This document shows positions 46,727 to 60,735 of a stretch of 64,000 nucleotides of DNA, piece after piece. Origin of the DNA: Ziziphus jujuba (Eukaryota > Streptophyta > Magnoliopsida > Rosales > Rhamnaceae); contig NC_083388.1 of the NCBI RefSeq assembly GCF_031755915.1, positions 27,063,001 to 27,127,000 of the forward strand, in the 5' to 3' direction. Position numbers and translations under genes: made by a program. The notes under the pieces are model-generated. The model did not search any database. It had not been told where the DNA came from and saw only the letters and a list, made by a program, of their open reading frames with translations. Positions within the stretch are counted from its first letter, which is position 1. The number at the start of each line of letters is the position of its first letter.

Positions 46727-49382
46727 TTAGCAAAGATAAAGCAATGACACAGTACCTGGGCATTTGGAGAAAGCAGATTTTGGGGAAGCTATAATGAGGT
46801 TAGACGAATCAATGGCACCTGTGGTACCGCTTTCATTCGCCTCTACAGATACAGTGGAGAAGATAGCAGTGCTTTGCTCACCAGCTGATTTCTTAGGAGA
46901 AGCAAAGAGGCTATCAGGGAGGATATTCTCTATGCTGCAAAGATTAAAAGACATATATATATATATATATAATTAGCTAATTGAGTAAACAAATATAGTG
47001 AACAAAAAAGAGACTTTTGTAACACAATCAGTTCATATATATACCTTTCAAGAATGTCACTTTCTTCATCAACTTTGGACTTTCCTTTGTTGAAATTGCA
47101 AGCTAGACTTGCCCCCTGCTGCACTTGTTCAGCGTCTAAAACAGCAGTTGAGGAAATGGTCACAGCTTGTGGATCCTCTGCAATAAAACAATGAAAGTTA
47201 GAAGCATATATACCATTAGACTTCATTGATCTTTGCTAAGGCAGATCAAATATTAAATTATATAGTACTAGTTGACTACTAGATCAGTCAACCTTGCTTC
47301 ACTTCTTGCTGGGTGACACTGGGTGGAAAAATGAAGGTTTCGCTACCATTGGGAGCCTTATTAGAGAAAACTGGTGATGGAATAGAAGACTCGGAGGATA
47401 GACCATGATGGTATTGATGATGATGTAGACAATAATGGTGATGGTCTTTGAGGTCTTGGAGTTGCAGATTCATCAATTTTCTCCCTTGCAGTTCAATGGC
47501 TCGCTGCAAATTAGCCCTTTCCTCTAATTTTTTTGCAAGTAACATCTCTTGGGTATTGCAAAACATTCTCTCTGCTATTAATTGAATTGGTTAATATATC
47601 AAAATCCAAGTTCAATGCATTCCAAGGAAGTTTGCTTTTGTTTCCTATTTAGTTTGCTTTTGTTTCCTATTTCCTAATTACCTTGACAATCAAGCCCAGT
47701 TGGGCTTGAACACAATGCATAGTCTCCCCTATCCAAGTACTGATTATTTTGCTTCCTGAAATTTTGAAATTCATAGCGAACATTTAATCAAAAATCAATA
47801 TAGCAGGCGTTGTTGATAACCATTTTTTGAAATATAAGAAGAGCAATAAGAGTTTTGATGATGAATTTGTTCATTCATACTTATCTGGTACTTTTCCTTT
47901 CTCTTTGTAAGGCTTAACGAGCACCCGAGAATCACACACAAAATGTGGGTTCCCTTTGGCTAAAATCAGCTTCACAGTCTCAGGATACACAAACGTAACA
48001 AAACCAAACATCCTCTTTTGCTGGTATGGAATTCTCACATCTTTTACTGGTCCATAATTGCTTAAAAAACAAAAAATGAAAAAAAAAAAAAAATGAAAAA
48101 AAAACAGCAAAACAAATCTATAATAAAATGAAATATAGTTTTCTTCACAGGTCCCTAATTCAGTGAAGTTAAAATATTACCTGAAGTAATTAGAAACATC
48201 TTCTTCTCTAAACGTACTATCAGCTGGAAATGTCAAGTAGATCTGTCTTGAACCCGGATTATTTAAATTTCCACTCAAATTCATGCCCGAAAAGTCATTC
48301 TTCATCAATGCAGCTGCTGCTAATCTGCTTAACAAGCTCACAAATATTCAAACACATTCCAAAAACCAAAAACTCAATATTCAACGTTTATATATATATA
48401 TATATATATATATACATTGCACACAATCATAAAGTTTATACCTTTGGGCCTCAATTTGCTGTTGCATAAGTGCTAAATCCATGCAATTGTTGTAAGGGAT
48501 CAAGGAAGTGCCTGCCATGAACTGTGAAGCCGAGGCAAGTTTCTGTTGTTGCTGAGCAGCAATTTGAAATCTCAGTAACTCTTGGCACCGTTCAAATTCA
48601 CTGAGACTAATGCCATTCGGCGAACCAACAATGGAAGAAGTTTCATCACCACCGACCGAATAGTAATCTCCATGAAGGAAACGACAACTACCTCCATTTT
48701 TGCAGAACCCTCTTGCGAAATACGAACACGGTTTCCAACCACACCCAGAATTCACATCCTCGGACCCATAAGGCATACCGGGAATCGAGTAGCTCTGCTT
48801 CTGCAAATCGAGCGGCCTTGAAGTGGTGAATAAACCATCGTGTTTTGTTTCACCGAGGAAAGGAAGATTATGATCCTGAAGTTGGTAATCTTCAATAGTG
48901 GATGAAAGGGAAGACACAGAGACGTTGCTCCTATTAACAACATTAGCATAAGAAAGCAAAGGGGCTACAGAACTTGGAGTAGTGGCGGTGGAATTGGAAA
49001 AACCAGGTGATAAAGGCCAAGCACTTGAAGAAGGTGAAGATGGGTTGGTTAATTCATAGCCATTGTTTGAGATTCTCAAGGAAGCGGTGGATAAAGACAA
49101 AGGGTTTGGCTGCCTTGGGATGGGGTTGAAAGGTAGTGAAGCAGAAGATGTTGAAGTTGTTAATGTTAATGATGATGGAGAATTTGTGGGCAAGAGTCCC
49201 AATTGGGATTTGGCTTTGAGAATGAGATTTTGAAGAATGGTCTCCGGCCCATACGCTAAACGAATCATTTCCTTCTCACCATGGTCTTGTATCAAAAGGT
49301 AACCCATGATTTTTGAAGCATTTTCTGGTTCACAACTTTGAATCTTTGCGAAAACTATCTTGGTTGCTTCATAGGAATCCAT
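46727..49382 (-). CDS. CCCH zinc finger and RRM protein, paralogue 2, seven exons
   Basis: Tandem paralogue of the gene at 34803-38742, same strand and same seven-exon plan. Exons on the minus strand are 49382-48442, 48324-48181, 48060-47881, 47755-47682, 47571-47293, 47177-47045 and 46934-46727. They total 1959 nt, 652 residues, all in frame. The N-terminus is [14 protein letters not shown], again with [14 protein letters not shown] finger ([16 protein letters not shown]...H) lies near residue 225. The RRM runs from [10 protein letters not shown] through [14 protein letters not shown] to KRMFGFVTF. The helix [12 protein letters not shown] and a His-rich stretch follow. Exon 2 is shorter than in paralogue 1, and intron 1 holds a TA microsatellite (48389-48413). 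The very C-terminus is uncertain, because a donor-like CCCAG|GTACTG at 46756/46755 could splice to a further exon. Confidence 0.9.
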
Positions 49383-52300
49383 GGGAGTGAAAAACTAAGA
49401 AAGAAAAAAAAAAAAGAAAAAAAAATCTTCAGAAAGTATAGAGAGTGGACTTTGCTCTGAAAAAGAGGGAGGAAAACGATGGGAAATATTGGTTTTTTTT
49501 AGTATAATGATAGTGAAGCTACAGCTATAGCCCTATGGAAGAGTGATGTAATGTAATGTATACAAGGTGATAAGCGACTTGTTTAATCTTTTCTCATCCT
49601 ACCCCATGAAATCAAAGACCAAAGCTTTCATTTTGAAGATGATGGATGAGAATAGAAAAAGCAGAACTTAGAAGAGAGAGAGAGAGGTTTAAATCCCAGA
49701 ACCACAACTTTTGGTGACAGTGGAAAAACCTTTAGCAGCCTTGGGAGAGGAATAAAACCTGAGTCTCAGTTTTTTACTTTCTGTTCTGATTTTTTTAATT
49801 TTATTTTAAAATAATCTGTTTTTTTGGGTGTTTTTTGTCATTACAGAACTGGACAAAACACGGCTAAGTGGAGGAGTGGATTCAGATCTGTTTAAAAAAC
49901 TTGAAAAAGGAAATAGTAAACACTACCACTTTGCTTTTGCTCATGTCAGTCTCTCTGGGCAGAAGGAAGAAGGTGAGGAAACCATCAAAAACAAGTTTGC
50001 GGAAAAACTTGTATGCTAACTCAAAAGAAAATGGACTTTTCTTTTTTCTGTTACATTGTTTTGTTTATTTGCTAATTCATCAGCTTCAGCCTCCAATCTG
50101 CTATATTCTTCTTCTAGTTTATTATTATTATTATTATTATTATTATTTTTCTGAACTCTTTTTTAGTTTAATATTTGTTTACTGATAGTTCTCAGAAACT
50201 TGATAGAAACCACTAAAGTTTTAATGAAAAATTTATAAATCACACCCTGATAAGCTTGAATAGTTTACACATGATTTTTCCTGAAGTTTTAAAGAAAATC
50301 AGAAGGAAAATAAATGCATTCCCAAACTCATTTACATTGTGAGAGCAAATTGATAGCTGTTTAATACAGTTTAAATACAAACCATGGAAATAAAGAAGAT
50401 CAACCGCAAATATGTGCAATATTAATACCATATTTACGATTAGCGAGGTAAACCATTATGATTAGAAATTACGTTGATAATAATATGATACATGTACATG
50501 TATGTATTGTTACAGTTTTTTCAGAAATAATTTCATTAGTTATCACTTAAAATATTGGATATTTAGTTTGTATATATCAAACATCTATGCTATGAGAGTA
50601 TTAACTCGAATTACAACCATAAATAATATAAATATTTAGATAATTTGTAATGTTAAAAAAAAAAAAAAAATCATATGTCTCGACCCCAAATTAACATACC
50701 AATGATTATGGTTATGAAAACATTATAACAACTTGGTTCGGATGTTTCAGTATGCAAATAATGCAATCCTATTTACATGAATAATTTTATCTCTCCCACT
50801 TATATGCAAATTACATCATTCTTTATAATTTTAGTTTATTTGAGATTAATATGATTCGAAGTACATATCATCTTTTCAAAGAATATGCGAATGAAATTGA
50901 AAAAAATATTACGTAGGTATTATGATGCATTTAGGGATCTCCCACGAAATTGGAAAAGCATTACGTAATTGTCAATTTTCGAAACATACAATAAAATCAT
51001 AGGTATTGTCCTTTTTTTAAAACACATAATGAAATTATAAAGATATTCTATATTTAATGTTCCAATTTTTTTGGACAAATTTTTAACGATACAATGAAAA
51101 GAATAGAATTTAATGTCTATATGATAAATTTCAAAGTATTATGATACAATGTACCTAATGTCAGTTCGAAAGGTGTTGGAATTGGAAAAAACAATATGTA
51201 GGTATTGTTTTATCATTGAAATTAAAAATATATTATGTTCCTATTTTTCCAATTTGTTCAGACACAGTTTTAGCAAACATAACTAAAAGAATGAAAACTA
51301 GTATCTCAACTTTGAAATTGACAAATAAATAATAAAAACCCAATTGTAGTTATAATAACTTGATTAGTAAGTAATCCTATTTATATGTACGAATATTTTT
51401 GAAGATTCAATTTTCTAATTTCCATGCAAATCATGGTCTACTTGAGAGAGCTTATATTAGGAGCTACATTTGTTTTATTTATTTATTTATTTTGGCCTAA
51501 AACCAACAACAATGATTCAAAGCACTAACCTTCTTAATACAATCAAGCAAAGTTATAGTTGGGATCTTCCTCTCTATTTGTTGGAGAAAAAACACCAAAG
51601 AAAAGCAAGCACCCTATGTATCAAACATGGAAACTTAAGATCATTTTTTTTAAAAAAAAAAAAAAAAAGGTAGATACTATCAATCATCATCATCATCATG
51701 TATTTCAAATCATGTAGAGGTTGGCATGCACGCTATACAAGAGCGCGTGTATTAACAATCCCACCTATGTCTCGTGTTAAAACAGTGCATGTTCACTTGG
51801 CATCATTGTTGACAGGACTTTTTGTGCTGTAAATTTGAATTAGATTCTTAAAATGTTTGAGAGTTGCTTTTTGGGTACTACCAATCTGCATCAACCTTCA
51901 TCAACGCCCCCACCAAAATCAAACACCTTTCTCTTCCTTCTTCAACCCGTTGTCAGTGGGACCTTTTCCACGTAAGCATGTCAAAATATAATATCTCTTT
52001 TTTTATTTGGTCAAAATAATTTCACATCCTAAAACCAATTATATAGTTTATTTTATTTTATTTATAAATAGTTTTCTCTGTCTTAAATTAGTAGGTGGGA
52101 GCAATTTGTATCTTATTATGGACCAACCAAGAACATGAAATTTTTTTTTTTCTTTTTTGGCTAGAAACCAAGAACATATTGGGAAATCAAATGCTTAAAA
52201 ATAATTTTTATAAAATGAAAAAAGAAAGAAAGAAAAACAAATGATCCTGGATTTTTCAATGTTTTGTTGTTTGCGTCAGACAAGTGATCTGATCTTGGCG

Positions 52301-52414
52301 TTATTATTTGTCCTTTTTCCTATTCCTTATGTCATTATTTTAATATCTATCAAGTATCTTTTAGAAAATGACTTCAGCATTACTGTATTAATCCAAGCAA
52401 TATGATCAGCATGA

Positions 52415-52446
<32 letters not shown>

Positions 52447-53025
52447 GAGATTTAGATTTTATCAAGCTTGTTTTATTCGGACAATTTGAGAGAGGTTGTA
52501 CTTTATTTATTTATATTTTTTTAAATGCAAAACTATGTAGTATTTAGTTTTACAGATGTAAAATATACAAATCATCTTATTTAATACAATGGATCTATGT
52601 TACCTCAACAGTGTTTCTAATTTTAAGATCGGTGCTTTATTTTGGCATGGATTTTGGTTCAACCTCAAGTGGGACCAAATTCAATCCCCAATTAATGTTT
52701 TTGTGGAAATTGAGTTTGGACCCACAAAATAACAGTTGTGCCACTTGCTCACATGATATAGTGGTACAAAGGGAAGGAATCATCTAAATTCTTATTCATC
52801 GAATGCCCCAAAAATTTATCCCAAAACCCAAAACAAAAAAAAAAAAAAAAAAAAACAAAAAAAACAAGAAGCCTGGCCCATCTTCAACCTGCGTAATCAG
52901 GCCCGACCGAGTCCTTTTACATATGTTGTCTGACCCGCGTGGGTAATCGGATATTTAATCCGGGTTACTCAGAATCCAAATAGCTTCATGGGAAAGTGGG
53001 AACGAATCTCTGACAGTTTTGCTGC
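49383..53025. other. Intergenic, upstream of both flanking genes
   Basis: AT-rich. Features are limited to an (ATT)n tract near 50120-50148, a TA run (52417-52441) and poly-A/T runs. An open frame near 49828-50185 has no recognisable domain. No gene is supported. Confidence 0.6.
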
Positions 53026-54005
53026 ATGTCGAAAGAGGAAGCCCTAATTGATCAAAATCTCCAGCTTTTGAATCTGATTGGAGCCATGGAAATGAAGCGG
53101 GAAAGGTTTGTGGGATGGGTTTTCATTGTGATTGGTTCCATTTCCTTTCTGGGATTCGTCTATGCCGCCGTTCTATCCAAGCTTCTTCCTCACTCAGATA
53201 ACGCTATCATCTCCTCCATACAAAATGACTGGTGACTTATCAATCTAATATAATTTGCTTTTGCTTTTCCAAAGCATTTGTTTTTCTCAAATCAGAATTA
53301 TTCCTTTTCTAAGTTTTTTCAATTTACATTATCCCCGTTTCTTCTTGTTATTTTTATTCACTATAATTTGTTTCTTTGTTTTTGGTTTTTTGTGGGTTAT
53401 CAATGTGTAGTTTTTTTTTTTTTTTTTTATTTGGAGCAAAAAGCTCTGTTTAATATTTGCCCAAATATGATTAGGGAAATTTGGCTGAATTTGCAATTTT
53501 ATTGTTTCTTATGAGTTCACAATAAGTTCATTCGGATTTTACAGTTTGGTTTATTACTTTGATCTTAAGTTTGTGACTTCGTATGTTGGAGGTATAGTTT
53601 CCTCATGGATTTAAAAGTTGAGTAATTTAGTGTAGTTCAGTTAAGAATGTGATGATTTTGGAAGTAAATTATTGTCATTTTTCATTATGACTTTCTAGGT
53701 GTAATATTTTTGATGTTTTTCTATCTTATTGAATTTGATTTCCAATATAAGTGATCCCCAGATATTGATTTTGCTTATGGTGTATTAACTAGTAAACTGT
53801 TATTGGCAAAGTTCAAAATCTTTCTTTCCACTGGAATTTGTCCTCTGTTTTGGGGTATATAATCCTATTACATGTTCTGATTTCCCTTGGTTTTTTTTTT
53901 TTATGTAAAAGGTATTATTGCTTCTTGGTGCCCTTGACTCTTCCTGTACTTATGGTTGCTGTGTACTTCCACTGGCTTGGCATGAAATTGTTCAAACACG
54001 CCTAA
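53026..54005 (+). CDS. PIG-Y-like subunit of GPI-GlcNAc transferase, two exons
   Basis: Small two-span membrane protein resembling PIG-Y, the small subunit of the ER complex that adds GlcNAc to phosphatidylinositol in the first step of GPI-anchor synthesis. Exons are 53026-53231 and 53912-54005 (ACTG|GTGAC ... AAAAG|GTATT, phase 2), giving 99 residues from the first ATG. Two hydrophobic segments are visible: WVFIVIGSISFLGFVYAAVL and, in exon 2, FLVPLTLPVLMVAVYF. They are separated by a loop ending NDWYY. The tail is WLGMKLFKHA. A second in-frame ATG at 53086 would give 79 residues, closer to the usual size of PIG-Y. I give the longer version because its leader is open and close to the 5' end. 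Identification rests on size, topology and the loop and tail pattern, so it is probable rather than certain. Confidence 0.72.
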
Positions 54006-55645
54006 TTTTTGTTGAGCTCGTCAAGGTGAGTTGGCAACCTTTGAAAGAGCAAAGATAAAACTTTGTCTGGCTTTTTCTTTTCCGGATTAACCCTGTATTA
54101 CAATCCTCATCTGTCATTATGCCATGTTCATTCTGAGTTCATATCTCTTTAGAATATCCAATAAGATCAAAGACTTACCCATTTTAGGATGCCTTGGAAT
54201 GAATTTTTGTTCAGAAGGTTTTAACACAATTAAACAGATGGTTTGCTATATTTTTTAAGAAGAGCATAAATTCTGTTGTTAATACTTTAACAATACGAAC
54301 CAAACCAACGCGAGAGCTTTCTAGATGGCAGTGATGAAGAGAATGTGAAACTTTGATGTGTAGAGGATGGCCTATAGGATATATGTATCCTAAGTTCTTG
54401 ATCTTAATTGTTTATGCTGGCTGATATTTTGTTTCACGGCATTGAAGGGCTTCATTTATGCATCATTTTGATAATATGGCATTTGTTTCCTTGCAGTTAT
54501 TGAAATTGCTTGGGAAACACCTAATTTTCTGGCCACAGGGAATATGGTTAAACAAAAGAAATTTCTTCCTCAGCTGTGGTTTTCTTCTGAATTTCAAATT
54601 TATGACGAGGGATGAGAAATTTTCAGGGAGATTGCTCTACAGCTGAGTCGTATACTTCAATGATGGATGAACTATGTTGGCAGTGCCGCTGATCCTTTCT
54701 GCATTTAGGCAACGTGAAGTGTTTCTTGACAGATCCCATAGTTATCGATTGAACTCCAAATATCAGTTTTCTGAACCCTGAAACTAGAAGAGTATAAGAA
54801 GGTTTCGAATGCTCAGGGTTTCTAGAGATAGTGGTGGAACATAAAGATGTAGCTGGAAAGGGAAAGCTTTTGGATTTGATAATAAGTTGGACTTGCTTTT
54901 GGTCTATAACTTATACTGTTAACGTGCCGTGGCTTGGAATAAATAAATGTATCAAATTTCAAATTTAAATTTTTTTATTGTATAAAAGCATAAAAAAAAA
55001 AAAGCATCTACAATTTGGTTTTGTATTGTACTGATTTGGGAGCTTTTGACATAATTCACCAAAAACACACTTGTAATTAAATCTATTCCATCGTAAAATA
55101 AATGGAAAATTATATCAAGCTGAAAGCAATTCAAAACAGAATTCATACCTTAACCTATTAATACTAGTAGACATATTAACTACAAAGCGATCTTTGGTGC
55201 ATGCTAATGTCCTCAAATTTTATCAAACTTTCATAAATTTATATTATAAGTTATATTTATTCCAAATAGTAGATTCTCAAACTATTAGAATTTTCCTTTC
55301 CTTATTTTCTAATTTATTTGTAACATATAATTTGTCTTTGTATTTTTTTTTTAATTATAAGAAAAGTTATAAACCAAGTTTCGTTTTATTATCTAACTTA
55401 TTTTTTTATAATTATTCATAATTTTATCTATCAAATTTATCATAAAAACCCAACTCAAGGCGGTCTATTCATTATTTATATAATTCCCAGAGGGCAGATG
55501 GGCCCTAAATCTACCCGGATAAGTTCAAACCCGAACCAAATCCAAAACCCCCTCTTAGGCTTCGTTTTCCTTTTACGACGAGAGAGATAGATAGAGAGAG
55601 AGAGAGAGAGAGAGTAGAGTAGAGAATAAGGATCAGAATTCGGGT
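54006..55645. other. 3' flank of the PIG-Y-like gene and promoter of Y14
   Basis: No further gene is seen. A (GA)n tract at 55588-55613 lies 30-60 nt before the Y14 start codon and probably falls in its 5' leader or core promoter. GAGA-type repeats are known binding sites of plant BPC factors, but function here is inference. Confidence 0.55.
55588..55613 (+). repeat. (GA)n microsatellite upstream of Y14
   Basis: About 12 GA dinucleotides, preceded by GATAGATAGA and followed by TAGAGTAGAGAATAAGG up to near the start codon. Confidence 0.9.
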
Positions 55646-58551
55646 ATGGCGAACGCAGACGTAGAGGCGGTAGACTTCGAGCCGGAGGAGGACGACCTCA
55701 TGGACGAGGACGGAGCTGCAGACGCCGATGCCTCCGCTTCCCCGAGAGCCCCTCTTCCAAAGCTCAAGTCCGCTATCACCAGCGGCGGCGGCGCTTCCTC
55801 CTCTCTTGGCCCTCCTAAGAAGACCAAGGGCCGTGGCTTCCGTGAAGATATCAATGCCGACCGAAACTCCCGTCTTGCCGGCTCCGATTTCGACTCTCTC
55901 AAGTCCTCCGACGGCCTTGAGCCCCAGCGCTGTAACTCCCCTTCACAACCCCCTCTTCTCTCACTATATCTATTATATATATATATATATTGTTTTCTGT
56001 GGTTTGCTTTGTTGTGCTAGAATATTGAGTAAAGTTTTCGTTTGTAATTTTTTTCAGTGATAACTTGTTTTCTAGGGTTTTTGCGCAAATTTTGGGTTTT
56101 TGTTTAAGATTGAGTGTATACAAAGAGGAATAATGGAGTTTTATGTTCAAAGGGAGTTGTTTTAGATGAAATTTATTAAAGGGCTGCTATGAATTTCCCC
56201 ATTCCTTTTATTTTTTTTATTTTTTTAATGGTCGAATTTCGTTTCAGAATAGTACGGAAAGTCCAAACCTCCAGCTACGTGAAGATTATATATTTAGAAT
56301 GGTTGTTGAAAGAAATAGTGATTGTTTTGCTTATTTTATGTTTCAAGTTACCCGACGGAGTTGGGCAGCTGTTCCTTCTCTGCTTCTATTTGGAAGGAGA
56401 CGCTCTATAATTCTAACCTTTTTTGATTCAAACTTATCGTTTTAATCACCTCTTTCTTCGGTCTCTATTTTGTGTTTTAATTTATATTGGATATATTTGA
56501 AGTACGTTTGAAGGCACATTATGACTGGGTAATGACTATTAACATCTTTTTTAAATGGTGCACTTAGCGAAGCGCATGGCCATGGTTTACATATGTATTG
56601 AAGAATTTTTCTTTTCTTCTAATTTAGTATTATCATTGTATGTTCAATTCAGTTTGAATGAAAATATCATATTTCTGTTTCTCATTAAAAAAAAAAAAAA
56701 AAAAAATTGCCTGCAGCCATTGAAGGTTGGATTATTCTGGTAACTGGAGTTCATGAGGAGGCACAAGAGGATGATCTACAAAATTCATTTGGTGAATATG
56801 GAGAGATCAAGAATTTGCATCTAAATCTTGATCGTCGCACTGGGTTTGTCAAGGTGTGTAATTTACATTGATTGTTAATTTCATGGCATGACACTTTCTT
56901 GATGATATATATGTTTTTGTTTAAAAGCCTTGTTTGTATTTATTTGTGCAATTTGCATGTTCAGATTGTTTAAATTTCTTCGTGGTTCTTGTTTACCATC
57001 ATAAATTAACAAGGTTTGGAAACTTCAATCGGTTTTCAAGTAGAAACTAGTCTTGAATGAAAATTTAGTAGAACTCCAGAAAGTGTACTGTGAAACTAAT
57101 GAATTACATTAAATAGACACTGAAAGTAGGAATGCCATTTCTAATAAAATGATTTTTCATTTTACTCGTTTTATTCTGCCAATTAGGTGTTAGAGGGTGG
57201 AGTAGGTAGCAGTAGGTCATGGTTTCCATTGTCACTAGTCAAATATACTTAGGCAATCTTGTATGGACTTGTCATGGTTTTGGCAGACAGCTAGTTATTG
57301 GAAGTTTTTTACATCCGATCTGGCTCCAATTATAGACATTATTACTGTTATAATGGCCATCTCATGCACCAAAGGTCTTGGCCCCAATTGTTCTTTTCTC
57401 TTTCTATACATATATATCTATATATATATATATATATATTTATGTAATCAAATACTGCTGTACTAAAAATTTAAGAAAGATGTATTCATGTATATACCGT
57501 ACTACAATGTTAAGCAGTTATAGAAGTTACTGATTATGGCATATTCTTCCATGCATCTCTTGGTAAGTTTTTTGTATGGAGATTAAATTGGTTGGTTTAA
57601 AAGTAATCTAATATGTGAAGATAATACTTACCTTCTGCTGTCTAATATTCTGTCATACTAAACTATTTGTACTCCTTAGTGAGTGATGTATGTAGAAGCA
57701 GCCAATCAGGAGACAATATTGTGCAAGCCATCATTGTGTTTGTGCATGTCAGTTATTTTCAATGTTGAATAGGTTTGTCAAAAGTAATTGTTATATATAT
57801 ATATATTTTGATTTTTGTAATAGTTAAAGGGAGTTGAGTGTGCTGCTATTACGTAGGACTGGATGTTCTATGAGATTAATTGAACAGCAGAAAGAGAAAC
57901 ATTGTATGCAAGCACTAATGCTGGTTGTGCACTTAGAATTTATTTGTAAGATGATTTGAGTAAACTATATACTTGTTTCTTGCATTTTTCCTGCTGATGT
58001 CTATTTGGCAATAAAAAATGATTCGATTTGCTTCCTTGTCAAAGGTGTGCAATGATTGTTCTTTAGTGAATTTGTGGAATTTTTTGTTTATCAGGGGTAT
58101 GCACTTATTGAATATGAGAATTTTGAGGAAGCACAAGCTGCAATAGCCGGGATGAATGGCGCTGAATTTCTTACTCAGACTGTAACTGTTGACTGGGCCT
58201 TCAGCAATGGATCCTTCCTTGATGGATCTATGAAGAAGAGGAACATTAGGTTTGCGTCTAAAACTAACATATTCTATAACCCTAGTTATGCTTTGTGATT
58301 GGCCACCTAGGTTATTGTGTAACATTTGAGCCTGGATTATTAAATTTAATTTTAGGATTTTTTTTTTTTTTTTTTGGGATTGGAAGATTAATTCTTCTTT
58401 TTCTTGTTAAACACCTGGTCGATTTTATTATATTAAAGCTTGAAATTAGGTGAGGAATATGGATTAACCAAGATATTTGTTGTTCCTTTTGAATTTTTGC
58501 AGGCAACAACGAGAGCGTCGCTCAAGGAGCCCTCCAAGGAGGAGATATTGA
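55646..58551 (+). CDS. Y14: Exon-junction-complex RNA-binding protein Y14 (RBM8A), four exons
   Basis: Core subunit of the exon junction complex. It pairs with Mago and marks spliced mRNAs in the nucleus for export, localisation and quality control. Exons are 55646-55931, 56717-56853, 58095-58249 and 58503-58551, giving 208 residues with all junctions in frame. The N-terminus is acidic ([17 protein letters not shown]), followed by an Ala/Ser/Gly-rich linker and [15 protein letters not shown]. The single RRM runs from about residue 96 to 180: RNP2 ILVTGV, then [19 protein letters not shown], and RNP1 KGYALIEY spanning the exon 2-3 junction. The tail [13 protein letters not shown] is a short Arg/Ser region that is phosphorylated in homologues. 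Length and motif order match plant Y14 closely. Intron 1 begins GTAACT right after the CGCT of the PQRS segment. Confidence 0.96.
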
Positions 58552-60382
58552 TAAGTCTGTGTCCTATATTTGTGAGAAGAAGATGAATTCTCAACGAAGA
58601 GGTTTCATATGGAACCACCGAGTTATAATAGATGTTAGTCGATATTTGATGTTTTAATCTCTGTTTGCGGAGGATGCTTTACATTTCTCATACTGTATGG
58701 TTTAGTGATGACTTCCTTATTTAGTTTTGCCTTTTAATTTAACTTGAGGATGTTTCCAAAAAGCAGTAACAGTGTGATTTCATTTTCTGACTTTGAAGAC
58801 GCTGATAAAGATGTGATGATTTTGTAAGTTTGACCTAGATTCATCTTAATGCATATTTTGAAGCATTTTTATTTATTTATTTATCTTTTGGTTTTCTTCC
58901 TGCAGATATTGAATGTAATTTATATGTATATTATAATGAACTATACTCTATTTGTTGTGTGCTACGACATGCAATTTCATATTTCAACCGTGGGTTTGTG
59001 CTCGTGTCCAAGAAAGGAAACTATCTTCACTTGAAATGTTGGCCTTGGAGTTTACCCACTGTTTCCCTCTTTGCATGTGCGTGCTTTTAATTTTATGTTA
59101 TTATTATTATATATATATATATATATATATAGAAAAGTTTATTATTTAATTGGCATGGATAAATCAAGTGTCACAAAAAAATCTTTATCTTTTGTTTCAA
59201 TAAGATTATTATTAATGGATCTGTACCATTTGTTTAATGCCATGAAAGAAAGCGCCTTTACATCTCTTAGTTGTCCGTTTCTGTTGCTTGTAAGTTGCTT
59301 TCGGTTTCAAAGATTAATGTTTTTGTGAAGTCAAACATGTTTCCCGAAAATTACAAACTAGCTACATCTTTGTTTTTGGGGATTTTGCTTAATGCGACAT
59401 CGTTTTTTCCTAGAGTAATTAAAATGGGATGGGATTTGCGTAAGCATTACCACTCGCACACTATGTAGTCTCTTTATGGGGTGCGGTAAAATGGAAAGTA
59501 TGGAAGGCGGTTTTAAGATTTAATTTTTTGAGGATGAGTTTTTTTGAAATTTTTTTACTATGTTTGGTTAATTATAGAAAAAAATAGAATTTATAAGTAA
59601 TTAAATAAATTTATACATTAAAATTAAAAGATAAAATTATATTTAAAAAAAATATCTAATGTCAGTTTTTAGGAAATTTTAGAATGATATCTATTTAGTA
59701 GGATTCAATTTTTCTATCAGTTTTTCATATTACAATATTTATTTTTCAATTTTTTACATTACGAGATTTATTTTCTACTGGAATCTACAAATTTATTTTC
59801 TTAAAAATTATTCAAATATGAAAAAATTTCATTTTTCTAAGAAATTTTAGATTCTCACTAACTTTATTACTATCCAAACACCGTATTCAGATCTGTATTT
59901 TATTAATTTATAAAATAATATTTAGTAGGATTCAATTTTTCTATCAGTTTTTCATATTACAATATTTATTTTTCAGTTTTTTAAATTACGAGATTTATTT
60001 TCTACTGGAATCTACAAATTTATTTTCTTAAAAATTATTCAAACATGAAAAAATTTCATTTTTCTAAGAAATTTTAGATTCTCACTAACTTTATTACTAT
60101 CCAAACACCGTATTCAGATCTGTCTTTTATTGTTTTATAAAATAATATTTTATTTTATAAATTAATAAAATAAATTATCGAAAATATGTTTGGTAACTTT
60201 ATTTGAATTTTAGAATTTGAAAAAAAATAAAAAAAAACATTTTTTGAAATATGAGAATTTAGAAAATGTTCAAAAACGTTTTTATGAATTTGAAAAATAT
60301 TCGAAACAAATATCAAAAAAGGATATAGTTGCCAAAAGAAATATCTAAAAGGATGTAAATAATATTTATCATTTTAAATTTA

Positions 60383-60425
<43 letters not shown>

Positions 60426-60735
60426 TATTTAATATATATGATACACAAATAAGATATAGATAACAATAATTATTTTCAAAACTAAATATATTCTCTACCA
60501 TATAGATATATATCGTATTTACATTTACCAAATGTAATATTATCATTTCCATTTTCATAAAATATTTTTAGATATACAATCAAACATGTTATGTAATTCT
60601 AACAATACAAAATGGAATTTAATAATTTTATTGATTCATAAAAAAAATAAAAAATTGTTTTTAAAAATATTACAGAATGGAAAGTAGGCAAGGGATAAAA
60701 AATTTTCAGTATCGAAGAAACAGTAGTTGTAATCA
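58552..60735. other. Intergenic between Y14 and the F-box gene
   Basis: 3' flank of Y14 followed by AT-rich DNA with TA runs (59109-59132 and 60389-60423) and a 227-bp tandem duplication (listed separately). No gene is seen. Confidence 0.65.
59694..60147. repeat. 227-bp direct tandem duplication
   Basis: Units 59694-59920 and 59921-60147 both start TTTAGTAGGATTCAATTTTT and end TTATAAAATAATA. They differ at only a handful of positions by eye. Both units are non-coding. Confidence 0.93.
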
